64,000 nucleotides of DNA from Chromatiales bacterium. Its GTDB lineage: Bacteria > Pseudomonadota > Gammaproteobacteria > UBA6429 > Thiohalophilaceae. The position numbers were made by a program, and so were the translations under genes. Position 1 is the first letter of the stretch, and every line of letters begins with the position of its first letter. Location of the stretch: contig JALVOC010000006.1 of the NCBI GenBank assembly GCA_027032075.1, forward strand, positions 90,429-154,428, given 5' to 3'. Under the pieces are notes generated by a model. That model ran no database searches. It had not been told where the DNA came from and saw nothing but the letters and a program-made list of their open reading frames with translations. Below are positions 1-8,086 of the stretch, piece after piece.

Positions 1-2739
1 CCCCTGCCCGAGCTGCCCCTGACCTTTACCGCGCGGATCGAATCCGACGGCCACTATGCCCGGCTCGATGAACAGGGCCGCTACCGCTTGCGCACCCACT
101 TTGACCGCAGCGGAAAAACAAACACCCAGGCCAGCCCGCCGCTGCGAAAACTCCAACCGCTCGGCGGTCCGCCCCGGGAGGCTTCCCGCGTCGGCTTCCA
201 TTTTCCCCTGCGGGCCGGAACGGAAATCCTTCTCAGTTGCCTCAACAACGATCCCGATCGCCCGATGATCGTCGGCAGTCTGCCCAACGCCGACACCCCC
301 GGTCCCGTCACCGCCCGCAACAAACCGCAGAACATCCTGCGCACCGCGGCCGGCAACGAACTGCGTATGGACGACACACAGGAGAGAGAAGCCGTCACCC
401 TGCAGACCTTCAACGGCCACAACATGCTGCACCTCGACCTCAATGCCATGGGCCATAAAATCCGCCTTGCCTCCGAACACGGCACCATGCAGCTTTTCGC
501 CAGGGAAGTGATCAAACTCCACTGCGGCGGCACCCTCACCGAACGGGTGGGCGACACGCGCACCCAACTTGTCGAAAACGCCCACCGCACCGAGACAAAA
601 CAGGCCGACATCCACCACCAGGCCAACACCGACATCCGCCACACCGCCCACGACACCCTCCGGCTCCACACCGGCAACAACACCGAGTTCAAAAGCGGCC
701 AACACCTGCGGATCAAGGTGCGCAACAACGCCCGCCTCACCCTCCAGGGCAGCCAGGGCATGATACTGAGCGTCAAGGGCGGCGAGCTCACCCTGCAGGC
801 CGCCAACGACATCCGCATCACCGGCAAGGGCGGCGGCGACATCACTTTTGAAGTCGCTCACGGCATCCCTGCCTCCCGCGACACTCGGCCATCCATGGCC
901 AGCGCAAGTGGCGCCGGCTTCAAAATCGATCCCGCCGGCAACGTCCACCTGTGGGGCCAGAACGTCCAACTCGGCGGCGATGGCGGCGTCTCCTTCGGCG
1001 GGCCGGTGAACTGGAACATCGGCAGCCCCGTGATACCGGCCGCGGCACCGGTCAGCGCCCCGCTGGCCCTCACCCCCCTTCCCAGCCTGGATGAACACGG
1101 CACCGAGGTGGCGGAAGAAAACGCAGCCACTCTCGAACTGGAATACGCCTACCAGGACGGGGCACCCGTGGTGGGCGCCCCCTTTGAAGTCACCTTCGCC
1201 GACGGCCAGCGTGTGCAGGGCACTCTCGACAATGCCGGTCATGCCGCCCTGCAGGCCCCGGTTGCCGGCCCCGTAGATATCACCCTCGGCGAAGACGCCC
1301 GCGACTGGACCCCAAACGAACCGCCGGAAAGCAAGGCCGCCAATCCCCACCAGCAGACCACCCTGGATCGGCGCGGTGCCGACACCCTCGTGGCCCGCAT
1401 GGAAAAAGACACCGCCCTGCGCCAGCTTGCGGAGGAGAACGACCCCGGTATAGCCACCTGGATCTGGGGCGTCCTGCAGGGCGACTTCAACGAAAATCCC
1501 ACCACCACCCAGACCGTGGTGGCCTCGGTGATCACCATGATCCCCGTCATCGATCAGGTGGCGGATGCGCGGGATATCCTGGCCAACGTCATCACCCTCT
1601 CCGAGGAGGAAGGGCGCGAAGATCCGATGAACTGGATCTTTCTGGTGATCACCCTCATCGGTCTTTTCCCGGTGGTGGGCTCCGCCCTCAAAGGCGTGTT
1701 CAAGATCATTATCAAAAACCTGGATACCGGCCTGGACACGGTGCTCGCCCTGCTGCGCAAGCTGGGAAAAGGCGACCCGCTCAGGCTGCTGCGGCAATTC
1801 GACTGGGCGGGACGGCGCACCGAAATCCGCCGGCTGTTCGATGACGCACTGGCCCGGTTGCAGCATACCGTCACCGCCCTGCGGGAATCGAAGACCATCC
1901 GCCTTCTTGCCGGAGAGCAGACCCTCGAACAACTGGCCCGCATCAGCCGCCAGCTCGACGCCATCCGCGAAGCCGGCCAGAAAAAGGTGGATGAGGCCAT
2001 CGACCTGCTCAAGGCCAGGGTGGATGCCGTATTGCACAAGGCCGAACCAAAACGCCGCGCCAGAGCCGAAACCGGCGACACCACCCGCATCCGGACCCAC
2101 GAACTGGACCTCCCCTACGAGCCCCACCCCCGAGCCATAGCCAACGGACCCAAGGTCGAGGGCGCCCCCATCTACAAGCGGGTACACAAGGACGGCGACG
2201 TCGACAACAATGACGCCTATACCCTCATGCCCGACGGCAAGCCGATGGGCGCGGAGAGGGGGAAGATGCCGACAGAACTGGAAGGGATGTATCGGTTGCC
2301 ACCCAACCACGACGAATACGTCAGGAAGGGCTGGCCTTCACTGGAGCGGACGAACGGACAGGGCGAAGTTGTAACGGAATATCAGAACTTCCTCAATGCC
2401 GAGCCTGTCAGCATCCCGGCGGGTACGAAAATCTACCGTGTTGTGGACGAGGTGGCGGAAAATGATGGCGGTTGGTGGGCGTTTGAGTTGCCAAAGAACA
2501 AGACAGAGTGGCGTCGGGACTATGCCGTGAAGGATGGATGGAATGACGATGGATATTATGCGGAGTATGTTGTGCCAGAGGGTGGTCTCAAGGCATGGTC
2601 GGGGAAGGCGGCAGGCCAGGAATATCGTGAATATGATGGGAGTGAGTTCTACTTGCCGGGTGGTAAGGAGCAAATTTATATCGAGGCGGGAAGTATCGAA
2701 CCGTCTAGTCCGAAACTAACTAATTGGCCGGAGCCGTAG
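1..2739 (+). CDS. vgrG: VgrG-type T6SS spike protein with C-terminal toxin-like extension (5' partial)
   Basis: The frame is open from base 1, so the N-terminal part lies outside the window. The first residues match the VgrG OB-fold (GRYRLRTHFDRSG; later PMIVGSLPN), followed by the repetitive beta-helix needle to about residue 330. A middle region then has two hydrophobic stretches (VITMIPVIDQVADARDILA; WIFLVITLIGLFPVVGSAL) and helices, a pattern seen in polymorphic effectors. The last ~200 residues are a separate domain with an IYRVV arginine, GGWWAFELP, EWR and a late LPGGKEQIYI. I do not recognise this family; an ADP-ribosyltransferase or NAD-hydrolase fold is only a guess. Base composition drops from clearly GC-rich to mixed near base 2300. 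VgrG sits at the tip of the type VI secretion tube, so the extension is probably a delivered effector. Confidence 0.85.
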   Translation, partial: PLPELPLTFTARIESDGHYARLDEQGRYRLRTHFDRSGKTNTQASPPLRKLQPLGGPPREASRVGFHFPLRAGTEILLSCLNNDPDRPMIVGSLPNADTPGPVTARNKPQNILRTAAGNELRMDDTQEREAVTLQTFNGHNMLHLDLNAMGHKIRLASEHGTMQLFAREVIKLHCGGTLTERVGDTRTQLVENAHRTETKQADIHHQANTDIRHTAHDTLRLHTGNNTEFKSGQHLRIKVRNNARLTLQGSQGMILSVKGGELTLQAANDIRITGKGGGDITFEVAHGIPASRDTRPSMASASGAGFKIDPAGNVHLWGQNVQLGGDGGVSFGGPVNWNIGSPVIPAAAPVSAPLALTPLPSLDEHGTEVAEENAATLELEYAYQDGAPVVGAPFEVTFADGQRVQGTLDNAGHAALQAPVAGPVDITLGEDARDWTPNEPPESKAANPHQQTTLDRRGADTLVARMEKDTALRQLAEENDPGIATWIWGVLQGDFNENPTTTQTVVASVITMIPVIDQVADARDILANVITLSEEEGREDPMNWIFLVITLIGLFPVVGSALKGVFKIIIKNLDTGLDTVLALLRKLGKGDPLRLLRQFDWAGRRTEIRRLFDDALARLQHTVTALRESKTIRLLAGEQTLEQLARISRQLDAIREAGQKKVDEAIDLLKARVDAVLHKAEPKRRARAETGDTTRIRTHELDLPYEPHPRAIANGPKVEGAPIYKRVHKDGDVDNNDAYTLMPDGKPMGAERGKMPTELEGMYRLPPNHDEYVRKGWPSLERTNGQGEVVTEYQNFLNAEPVSIPAGTKIYRVVDEVAENDGGWWAFELPKNKTEWRRDYAVKDGWNDDGYYAEYVVPEGGLKAWSGKAAGQEYREYDGSEFYLPGGKEQIYIEAGSIEPSSPKLTNWPEP

Positions 2740-2741
2740 CG

Positions 2742-3269
2742 ATGACGCCGGAGCTTAGAAAGAAACTTCTTGAGCGCATGTTCTCGAGCAAGGAATATTA
2801 CCTTCGTATGATGGATTATTATGCCAAGGCGTTGGAGGGGGCGCAGGAGGCGCTTGCTTGGTTTGATGAAAACATGCCGACCACTGATGAGCATGCACTA
2901 AAGACTGCAAATGCATGGCGAAACCGGGCGCTACCAAACATGATGGGGTATTTGAAGGGAAAAGACGAGGATATTGAGCAATATGATCGGGGTGAATTGG
3001 GATATATGCGGGGAACAGCACACAATATCATGACGCTGGATCGCAATCTTGATCATGTGGGTGACAAATGGTGGGATTATGTTCCACAGGAGATCGCTTT
3101 CAAATATGGAAAAAACATGACAAAGGCCAAGAAAATGGCTTCGAATATTTATAGAACACTAGGGGGGGGGTTTGCTGCTCGTCCAGAAACAATAACCGAT
3201 GAGCAAGTCACCGGCCCCATCGACGAACAGGAACTACTGAAATACCTCAAGCCGGGCGAGACTGTTTGA
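2742..3269 (+). CDS. Probable immunity protein 1 for the VgrG-linked toxin
   Basis: A 175-residue soluble protein of no family I recognise. The ATG at 2742 is chosen over an upstream TTG because GGAG lies 8 bases before it and because it then begins MTPELRKKLLERMFSS, matching the start of the next gene. It follows the vgrG stop by two bases, so the genes are probably co-transcribed. The C-terminus TGPIDEQELLKYLKP is nearly identical to that of its paralogue. A run of nine G at 3162-3170 lies in codons for LGGG. Position directly after a toxin-tipped VgrG suggests an immunity role, which is an inference from context only. Confidence 0.7.
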   Translation: MTPELRKKLLERMFSSKEYYLRMMDYYAKALEGAQEALAWFDENMPTTDEHALKTANAWRNRALPNMMGYLKGKDEDIEQYDRGELGYMRGTAHNIMTLDRNLDHVGDKWWDYVPQEIAFKYGKNMTKAKKMASNIYRTLGGGFAARPETITDEQVTGPIDEQELLKYLKPGETV

Positions 3270-3315
3270 AGGCGTATGACAAAAATGTTCCAGTCAGTGC
3301 TGGTCTGGAATCGTA

Positions 3316-3864
3316 ATGAAACCCGAGTTGAAGAAAAGGCTGCTGGAACGAATGTTTTCCAGTCCGGATTATATTGAAGAATTTGTTGGTTACCTGGAAA
3401 AGGCTGTTGAGGGATTGCATGAATCGCTCGATTGGTTTGAAAGTAATCCTCCTTCAGATGTAGATTGGAAAAACTGGCATATTTCGGACAAACCCGAGGG
3501 CTGGCGGATTAAGGCTGTGCCGAACTTTGAACGCATGTTGCGTTCTGCGAAAAAAGGTCTTGAGAATGCAAGAAAGGGAGATTATCAAGTCATCGAAGGG
3601 TTAACGGGTAGCATGTTGGCCCTCTCCCGCGACATGGACGTCCTTGGTGACAAGTGGATGGATTATGTACCCAAGGACATTGTGTACAAGTTTGGGGAGA
3701 ATTTGAGCGTTGCGGATCAAATGGCTTCGAATATCTGGCGTACAGTTGGAGACTACTGGAAAACACCCGAATCTATCCTCAAAGAAAATATTACCGGCCC
3801 CATCGACGAACAGGAACTGCTGAAATACCTCAAACCCGATGAGGAGCGGGAGAAGATATTCTGA
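3316..3864 (+). CDS. Probable immunity protein 2, paralogue of the preceding gene
   Basis: 182 residues, starting MKPELKKRLLERMFSSPDY. It is paralogous to the preceding protein: the N-terminus, the central GDKWMDYVPKDI, MASNIWRTVGD and the end TGPIDEQELLKYLKP all align, but the middle is divergent. No signal peptide or membrane segment is evident. Tandem immunity paralogues behind one effector are common in type VI and Rhs loci, where extra copies may protect against variant toxins. The family is not recognised. Base composition is AT-richer than the vgrG core, suggesting a different history. Confidence 0.65.
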   Translation: MKPELKKRLLERMFSSPDYIEEFVGYLEKAVEGLHESLDWFESNPPSDVDWKNWHISDKPEGWRIKAVPNFERMLRSAKKGLENARKGDYQVIEGLTGSMLALSRDMDVLGDKWMDYVPKDIVYKFGENLSVADQMASNIWRTVGDYWKTPESILKENITGPIDEQELLKYLKPDEEREKIF

Positions 3865-3933
3865 GGGTACTATTTGACGATACGTATTGGTTCAGGCGGG
3901 ATCTTACACGAAACCTCATGTTTGAAATATGAA

Positions 3934-4812
3934 TCAAGTCAGGAGCCGTTCACCCCTGGATAATCCAGCCAACCACGCTCGTTGATATTGCAGTTTTTTG
4001 CGTTTTTCCATTATCTCGCGTATACGTACCCTTACCTGGGTCAAGGGCATCAGGCTGGATGGATGGATTTTTTCGCAATGAAGCAGGTGCATACCGAGTT
4101 CGCTTTCCAGTGGGCCGCTGATTCCGCCTTCTTCAAGTTCAAAAAGCGCCTGGTCCAATTCGGGATAGAGTTTTCCTTTCGGCAGACGCCCGAGTTTTCC
4201 GCCTTCCATTGCGGACGGACATTCGGAATACTGGCGCGCCAGCTCTGCAAAACATGTTGGTTCTTTTTGCAGCAGTTTTTCTATTTCCTTGATCCGCGAA
4301 ATCACGGCGTTGCGTTTGTTTTCCGGGAATTGCGGATTGATTGTAATCAGAATATGGCGTGCCGTCCTCGTTTCCGGTTTTGTAAACCGTTCCCGATGCG
4401 CTTCATAAAACAGATCGATATCCAGTTCACTGACTTCTGCATGTTCTGCACCAACGCGTTCCATCACTGCATCAAAGCGTAATTCTCTTTGCAGGGCGTG
4501 ACGCAATACCTCTGTAGTCAAATGATTGGCATGCAGGTCTTCCTGAAATTCATCCCAATCCGGATAGCGTTTGGCCACCTGGTTAACGGCAGCATCGATA
4601 TGCTGTTGCGGCACGACCACCTCCCGCGCTTCGGCTGAAGCCAAAACCCGTGTTTCCAGTTTAAATGTCGCTTCCGCCTGCTTGTGGGCCTGCTTGACTT
4701 GCAGCGGATTTAGCTGCAAGGGTGTTTTGCCGAATTGTTCCAAAGCGCTGCGCAGCAGATGATAGTTGTATACCGTTCCTGCCACCAGGCGATTATCGGC
4801 TACACTCGTCAT
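3934..4812 (-). CDS. nifM: NifM, parvulin-type peptidyl-prolyl isomerase for NifH maturation
   Basis: 292 residues. The N-terminal half is helical (SurA/NifM-like). The C-terminal half is a parvulin domain with ETRTARHILITI, FAELARQYSECPSA, GGKLGRLPKGKLYPELDQALF and GPLESELGMHLL. NifM is required for active Fe protein in Azotobacter and Klebsiella and is mostly a gammaproteobacterial trait. The ATG overlaps the nifZ stop (ATGA), and a GGAGGAG-like site precedes it, so translation is probably coupled. It is the last gene of the nifV-cysE-nifWZM run. Confidence 0.93.
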   Translation of the reverse strand: MTSVADNRLVAGTVYNYHLLRSALEQFGKTPLQLNPLQVKQAHKQAEATFKLETRVLASAEAREVVVPQQHIDAAVNQVAKRYPDWDEFQEDLHANHLTTEVLRHALQRELRFDAVMERVGAEHAEVSELDIDLFYEAHRERFTKPETRTARHILITINPQFPENKRNAVISRIKEIEKLLQKEPTCFAELARQYSECPSAMEGGKLGRLPKGKLYPELDQALFELEEGGISGPLESELGMHLLHCEKIHPSSLMPLTQVRVRIREIMEKRKKLQYQRAWLAGLSRGERLLT

Positions 4813-5261
4813 GCCCCGCTCTTCTCCTCCGCGGACAGCAATACTGACTCAGGTACTTGCAAGGTCCGCCCGGAAAAGCGCACATGGTATGCAAAGCCGT
4901 CGTTTGCATCATGGATCACTTTGACCACTTCCCCGCCACCACCTGCTTCTACCGTTATCTTGCCATTTATACTCAACGGTATTTTACTCACCACTTTCTC
5001 ACGGAATTCAAAACGGCTGGGTGTCCACGGTGCGTCTTCCGGCTGGAGTTCTGTTTCGCGACAACCCACAACACGATTTTGCTCCAAAAAGTGGACCGAG
5101 TAGATGATCTGATCCTGCAGGAATGTGCCAATATTTTGCACATAGCCAACGCTGCCACGGCTTACCAGCAAATTCCCGGTATTTTCTCCTGGATACGTGC
5201 CGTCATTTCGAATGTTGCGGATAACCCGGACAGCTTCGCCAAAATCGAATCGTGGTCGCAT
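4809..5261 (-). CDS. nifZ: NifZ, nitrogenase MoFe-protein P-cluster maturation factor
   Basis: 150 residues. NifZ proteins carry small beta-rich modules; here FDFGEAVRVIRNIRNDGTYP and GSVGYVQNIGTFLQDQIIY fit the N-terminal module, and a second related module follows (ITVEAGGGGEVVKVIHD with AYHVRFSGRTLQVPE). NifZ acts with NifH and NifW in forming the second P-cluster of NifDK. It lies between nifW and nifM with 15 bases to nifW and a 4-base overlap with nifM, a normal operon arrangement. Confidence 0.93.
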   Translation of the reverse strand: MRPRFDFGEAVRVIRNIRNDGTYPGENTGNLLVSRGSVGYVQNIGTFLQDQIIYSVHFLEQNRVVGCRETELQPEDAPWTPSRFEFREKVVSKIPLSINGKITVEAGGGGEVVKVIHDANDGFAYHVRFSGRTLQVPESVLLSAEEKSGA

Positions 5262-5276
5262 TGTTATATTCCGTTT

Positions 5277-5597
5277 TTATCGGCTCATGATTTCATTAAG
5301 GGGTATAAAAACCGTTTGTGTTTCATCTGTCCTGAACACTTTAAATACCTTTTCCGTCCTCGCGTCAGAATTTACAAAATCCTGGTACGCTTCACGCAAA
5401 AGCTTTTGGTATTTCCGGTATTTTCCTTTTTCATCTGCAGGGATTGTTTCGCCGGCGATATAGTCATGGAAACGTTGCAAAATATGCAGGCGGTTAACCT
5501 GCACCACATGCGGGTCATACTCTACCCTGAAATAATCCAGAAATTCCTCTGCGCTCGTCAATTCGCCCATTTCAAGTTCCGGTTTACCGCCACACAT
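5277..5597 (-). CDS. nifW: NifW, nitrogenase stabilising/protective protein
   Basis: 106 residues from the ATG at 5597, which has AGGAGAG five bases upstream; an ATG at 5621 gives a longer form without such a site. Family signatures are LTSAEEFLDYF, VNRLHILQRFHDYI and the KVFKVF ending. NifW associates with immature MoFe protein and helps protect it from oxygen. It is followed closely by nifZ. Confidence 0.93.
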   Translation of the reverse strand: MCGGKPELEMGELTSAEEFLDYFRVEYDPHVVQVNRLHILQRFHDYIAGETIPADEKGKYRKYQKLLREAYQDFVNSDARTEKVFKVFRTDETQTVFIPLNEIMSR

Positions 5598-5646
5598 TGC
5601 CACTCTCCTGCGATTAAGCATGTTTAAAAAACCGATCGTCGTCCAA

Positions 5647-6375
5647 CTATCGTTGCGCCACCTCAGGTAACAGTGGCTCGGCTACCTGCAAATCTGCTTT
5701 ATGCTCCTGTCTGGCATTACAGGTTTCACACTTTTCGGTATTCCGAATGCCTGCTCGGGACTCCAGTTCACAAACTCTTGCCAAGAGGGTATTGATGACA
5801 CCTGCAAGCGGATCGGGATTAAGATCGATAACATGTGGATGGCGCCTGGCAATTTTTCCCGCCGTTACGACTTTAGCGGGAATACCAACCACGGTGCGAT
5901 GATCCGGCACATCATGGATCACCACGGAATTCGCACCCACCTTGGCGCCGGCGCCAATCGTAACCAGACCGAGTATCTTGGCGCCCGCACCTATCACCAC
6001 ACCGTTATGCACAGTTGGGTGCCGTTTCCCCTTGCTCCAGGATGTCCCACCGAGGGTGACACCATGATACAGGGTAACATCGTCACCGATCTCGGCTGTT
6101 TCACCAATCACCACACCTGCGCCATGATCAATAAAAAACCGCTTACCGATTTTGGCAGCGGGATGAATTTCAATATTGGTCCAGATACGTGCGAGATATG
6201 AAAGGAGGCGCGCCGCATACAACCAGCCACTGCTCCATAGCCGATGCGCGACACGATATACAAGAATGGCGTGGACACCTGGATATGTCGTTAACACTTC
6301 GAAACGATTACGTGCGGCCGGATCACGCGGAAAAACACAGGCGATATCCGCACGCAATTGAGCCAGCAGTCCCAT
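5647..6375 (-). CDS. cysE: Serine O-acetyltransferase of the nif cluster (CysE/NifP type)
   Basis: 242 residues from the ATG at 6375 ([21 protein letters not shown]). An in-frame ATG at 6405 and the open frame up to 6492 overlap the end of nifV and are less likely. The left-handed beta-helix hexapeptide repeats are clear ([53 protein letters not shown]) with the catalytic DHG histidine. It makes O-acetylserine, the cysteine precursor; nif-linked copies raise cysteine supply for NifS and FeS assembly. The C-terminus carries an extra ECETCNARQ-like stretch ([14 protein letters not shown]). Confidence 0.92.
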   Translation of the reverse strand: MGLLAQLRADIACVFPRDPAARNRFEVLTTYPGVHAILVYRVAHRLWSSGWLYAARLLSYLARIWTNIEIHPAAKIGKRFFIDHGAGVVIGETAEIGDDVTLYHGVTLGGTSWSKGKRHPTVHNGVVIGAGAKILGLVTIGAGAKVGANSVVIHDVPDHRTVVGIPAKVVTAGKIARRHPHVIDLNPDPLAGVINTLLARVCELESRAGIRNTEKCETCNARQEHKADLQVAEPLLPEVAQR

Positions 6376-6397
6376 TGATTTCGTTGTCCTCTTCGAA

Positions 6398-7528
6398 CTA
6401 CGCATTGACTTGCAATTCCCGGTAAAAACGGTGCAAATCAATCTTTTGCGGCGGGCGTTTGTGGTGAGTGACAAATTCACGCAGACGCTCAAGAATATTG
6501 GCAGCCTGCCGCCGATTGATTGGCAAACCCAGATTCTGGTAGGCGCTGATCACAGCATGGGTACCGGAATGTTTTCCAAGTACCAGTTGGTGCCGCCGGC
6601 CCACTTCCGCAGGATCCACACCCTGATAATTCAGGGGATCCTTGAGCAGGCCGTCCACATGAATACCCGCCTCGTGGGTAAACGCACCGTCCCCCACCAA
6701 GCTCTTTTGCCAATCAACGGGGCGGCCCGAGGCAGTTGCCACTTTTTTCGAAAGCGCCGCAAAATTACGCAGATCAATGCCAGTTTGTAAGTGATAAAGG
6801 TGTTTGAGCCCCATCACGACTTCCTCCAGCGGAGCATTGCCGGCACGTTCGCCCAGACCATGCACGGTGGTGTTAACATGCGTCGCACCCGCCCTCACTG
6901 CTGCGATGGTGTTTGCCGTGGCCAGACCAAGATCATCATGGGCATGCATTTCAAGTTCCAGATCCACAATACGGCGTAGAAAACGGAAATGCTCAAACAC
7001 AGCGAAGGGTTCCATAATGCCAACAGTATCGGCAAAGCGGAACCGGCTGGCGCCCGCTGCCTGGGCTGTTTCCGCCACTTTCGCAAGAAAAGCGGGATCG
7101 GCGCGGGAAGCATCCTCTGCGCCGACGCAGACCTCCAGCCCCAGATCGAGCGCAACGGGGACAAGCTGTTTAATCCTGCTCAATACCCACTTGTGATTAC
7201 GGTTGAGTTTACGCTTGATTTGTTGATCCGAAACGGGAATAGAGAGATCAACCATATCCACTGCCAGACCACGACATTTTTGCAGATCCGCTTTGTGCAT
7301 GCGGCTCCAGACCAACAGACGTGCACTCAGTTTTTGTTCAATGACAGAGCGAATCGTCTCACGCTCATGCTCCCCCATTGCAGGAATGCCGATTTCAAGC
7401 TCCGGTACGCCAATCGCGTCGAGCTGTCTGGCGATCGAAAGTTTTTCTGCCGGTGTGAACGCCACACCGGCTGACTGCTCGCCATCCCTCAAGGTAGTGT
7501 CGTCTACGATTATCATATGTGATTGCAT
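6398..7528 (-). CDS. nifV: NifV, homocitrate synthase
   Basis: 376 residues. DRE-TIM metallolyase family: [17 protein letters not shown] at the N-terminus, [17 protein letters not shown] with metal-binding histidines, [21 protein letters not shown], and [14 protein letters not shown]. It condenses acetyl-CoA with 2-oxoglutarate to homocitrate, the organic ligand of FeMo-cofactor. Start at 7528 or the second ATG at 7516; neither has a strong ribosome site. It has its own sigma-54 promoter (7558-7573) and NifA site (7646-7661), so it need not be read from nifUS, which is separated from it by a repeat element. Confidence 0.95.
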   Translation of the reverse strand: MQSHMIIVDDTTLRDGEQSAGVAFTPAEKLSIARQLDAIGVPELEIGIPAMGEHERETIRSVIEQKLSARLLVWSRMHKADLQKCRGLAVDMVDLSIPVSDQQIKRKLNRNHKWVLSRIKQLVPVALDLGLEVCVGAEDASRADPAFLAKVAETAQAAGASRFRFADTVGIMEPFAVFEHFRFLRRIVDLELEMHAHDDLGLATANTIAAVRAGATHVNTTVHGLGERAGNAPLEEVVMGLKHLYHLQTGIDLRNFAALSKKVATASGRPVDWQKSLVGDGAFTHEAGIHVDGLLKDPLNYQGVDPAEVGRRHQLVLGKHSGTHAVISAYQNLGLPINRRQAANILERLREFVTHHKRPPQKIDLHRFYRELQVNA

Positions 7529-7557
7529 GGTTATGCTGTTACCCTTAAACAGGTCAT

Positions 7558-7573
7558 TGCAAGCGGTATGCCA
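7558..7573 (-). promoter_or_regulatory. Sigma-54 promoter of nifV
   Basis: On the minus strand the sequence reads TGGCAT-ACCGC-TTGCA, a close match to the TGGCAC-N5-TTGCA consensus with correct spacing. The transcript would start near 7547 and give a short leader before the nifV ATG at 7528. Confidence 0.82.
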
Positions 7574-7645
7574 CAGTGTTGTTTCTCTTTTTTCAATGAC
7601 TTATAGACTGGCAAACTTCATGAACGCAACAATTTAACAATACTT

Positions 7646-7661
7646 TGTAGGAAAAATGACA
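7646..7661 (-). promoter_or_regulatory. NifA upstream activator site for nifV
   Basis: TGT-AGGAAAAATG-ACA fits the TGT-N10-ACA NifA site exactly and lies about 75 bases upstream of the -24 element. It stops 13 bases short of the repeat element at 7675. Confidence 0.7.
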
Positions 7662-7674
7662 AGATGTTTTGGAA

Positions 7675-7981
7675 CCAAACAGGCGTTCCGAATGCCGTAC
7701 ACCTGCGAAACGGAGTATCAGGGCCAGTGGTCTTTTACATGACCGTCAGCCGCAGGCATGGATTGTTACCGGCAATCCTTATGCATTTCCGCCATCCCTG
7801 GCGGTCAGATGCGGCTGTCGAGCTTACCTGGACGATGTACAGGATATACACGTGTCGTGGAGCACATGGATGCGCGGGAACGACTGTATTTACAGCGTGT
7901 CATGTAAAAGACCTCTGCTCCCGATGCGATCCTTGAATCAGGCAACAATTAAATGATCTGGCATTCGCAACGCCGATTTGG
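7675..7981. mobile_element. Hairpin-forming MITE-like repeat, family A copy 1 (degenerate)
   Basis: About 307 bp, similar over its whole length to the elements at 27753-28063 and 61428-61687. Ends are imperfect inverted repeats (CCAAACAGGCGTTCCGAATG and its near complement). A second inverted pair, GTCTTTTACATGAC / GTCATGTAAAAGAC, lies inside. The central part carries two mini-hairpins (GGATTG..CAATCC and CCGCCA..TGGCGG). Arms are less perfect than in the other copies, so this copy seems older. No transposase is encoded; the open frames inside are not conserved as proteins. Confidence 0.8.
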
Positions 7982-8086
7982 TCACCCACTATCATCCCAC
8001 CATTCTGACCGATTGATGCTTACCGTCCGTTAAACCTGTATTAACGGTACAGCGGTGTTCCAAAATGATTCAGTCATAGAGACAAT

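Larger units (their letters stand above)
7529..8086. other. nifS-nifV intergenic region
   Basis: 558 bases without a gene. It holds the nifV sigma-54 promoter and NifA site next to nifV, then the family A repeat at 7675-7981, then about 100 bases next to the nifS end in which I see nothing specific. Confidence 0.7.

Noticed and set aside
81-845. A 254-codon minus-strand frame opposite vgrG
   Set aside because: It is an antisense shadow of a GC-rich gene whose plus-strand protein matches VgrG.
3982-4482. Long plus-strand frames opposite nifM, and similar ones opposite nifZ, cysE and nifV
   Set aside because: All lie antisense to well-supported nif genes and show no family features.
7664-7956. 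Open frames in the family A repeats as genes
   Set aside because: The frames differ between copies and follow the palindromic repeat rather than a protein.
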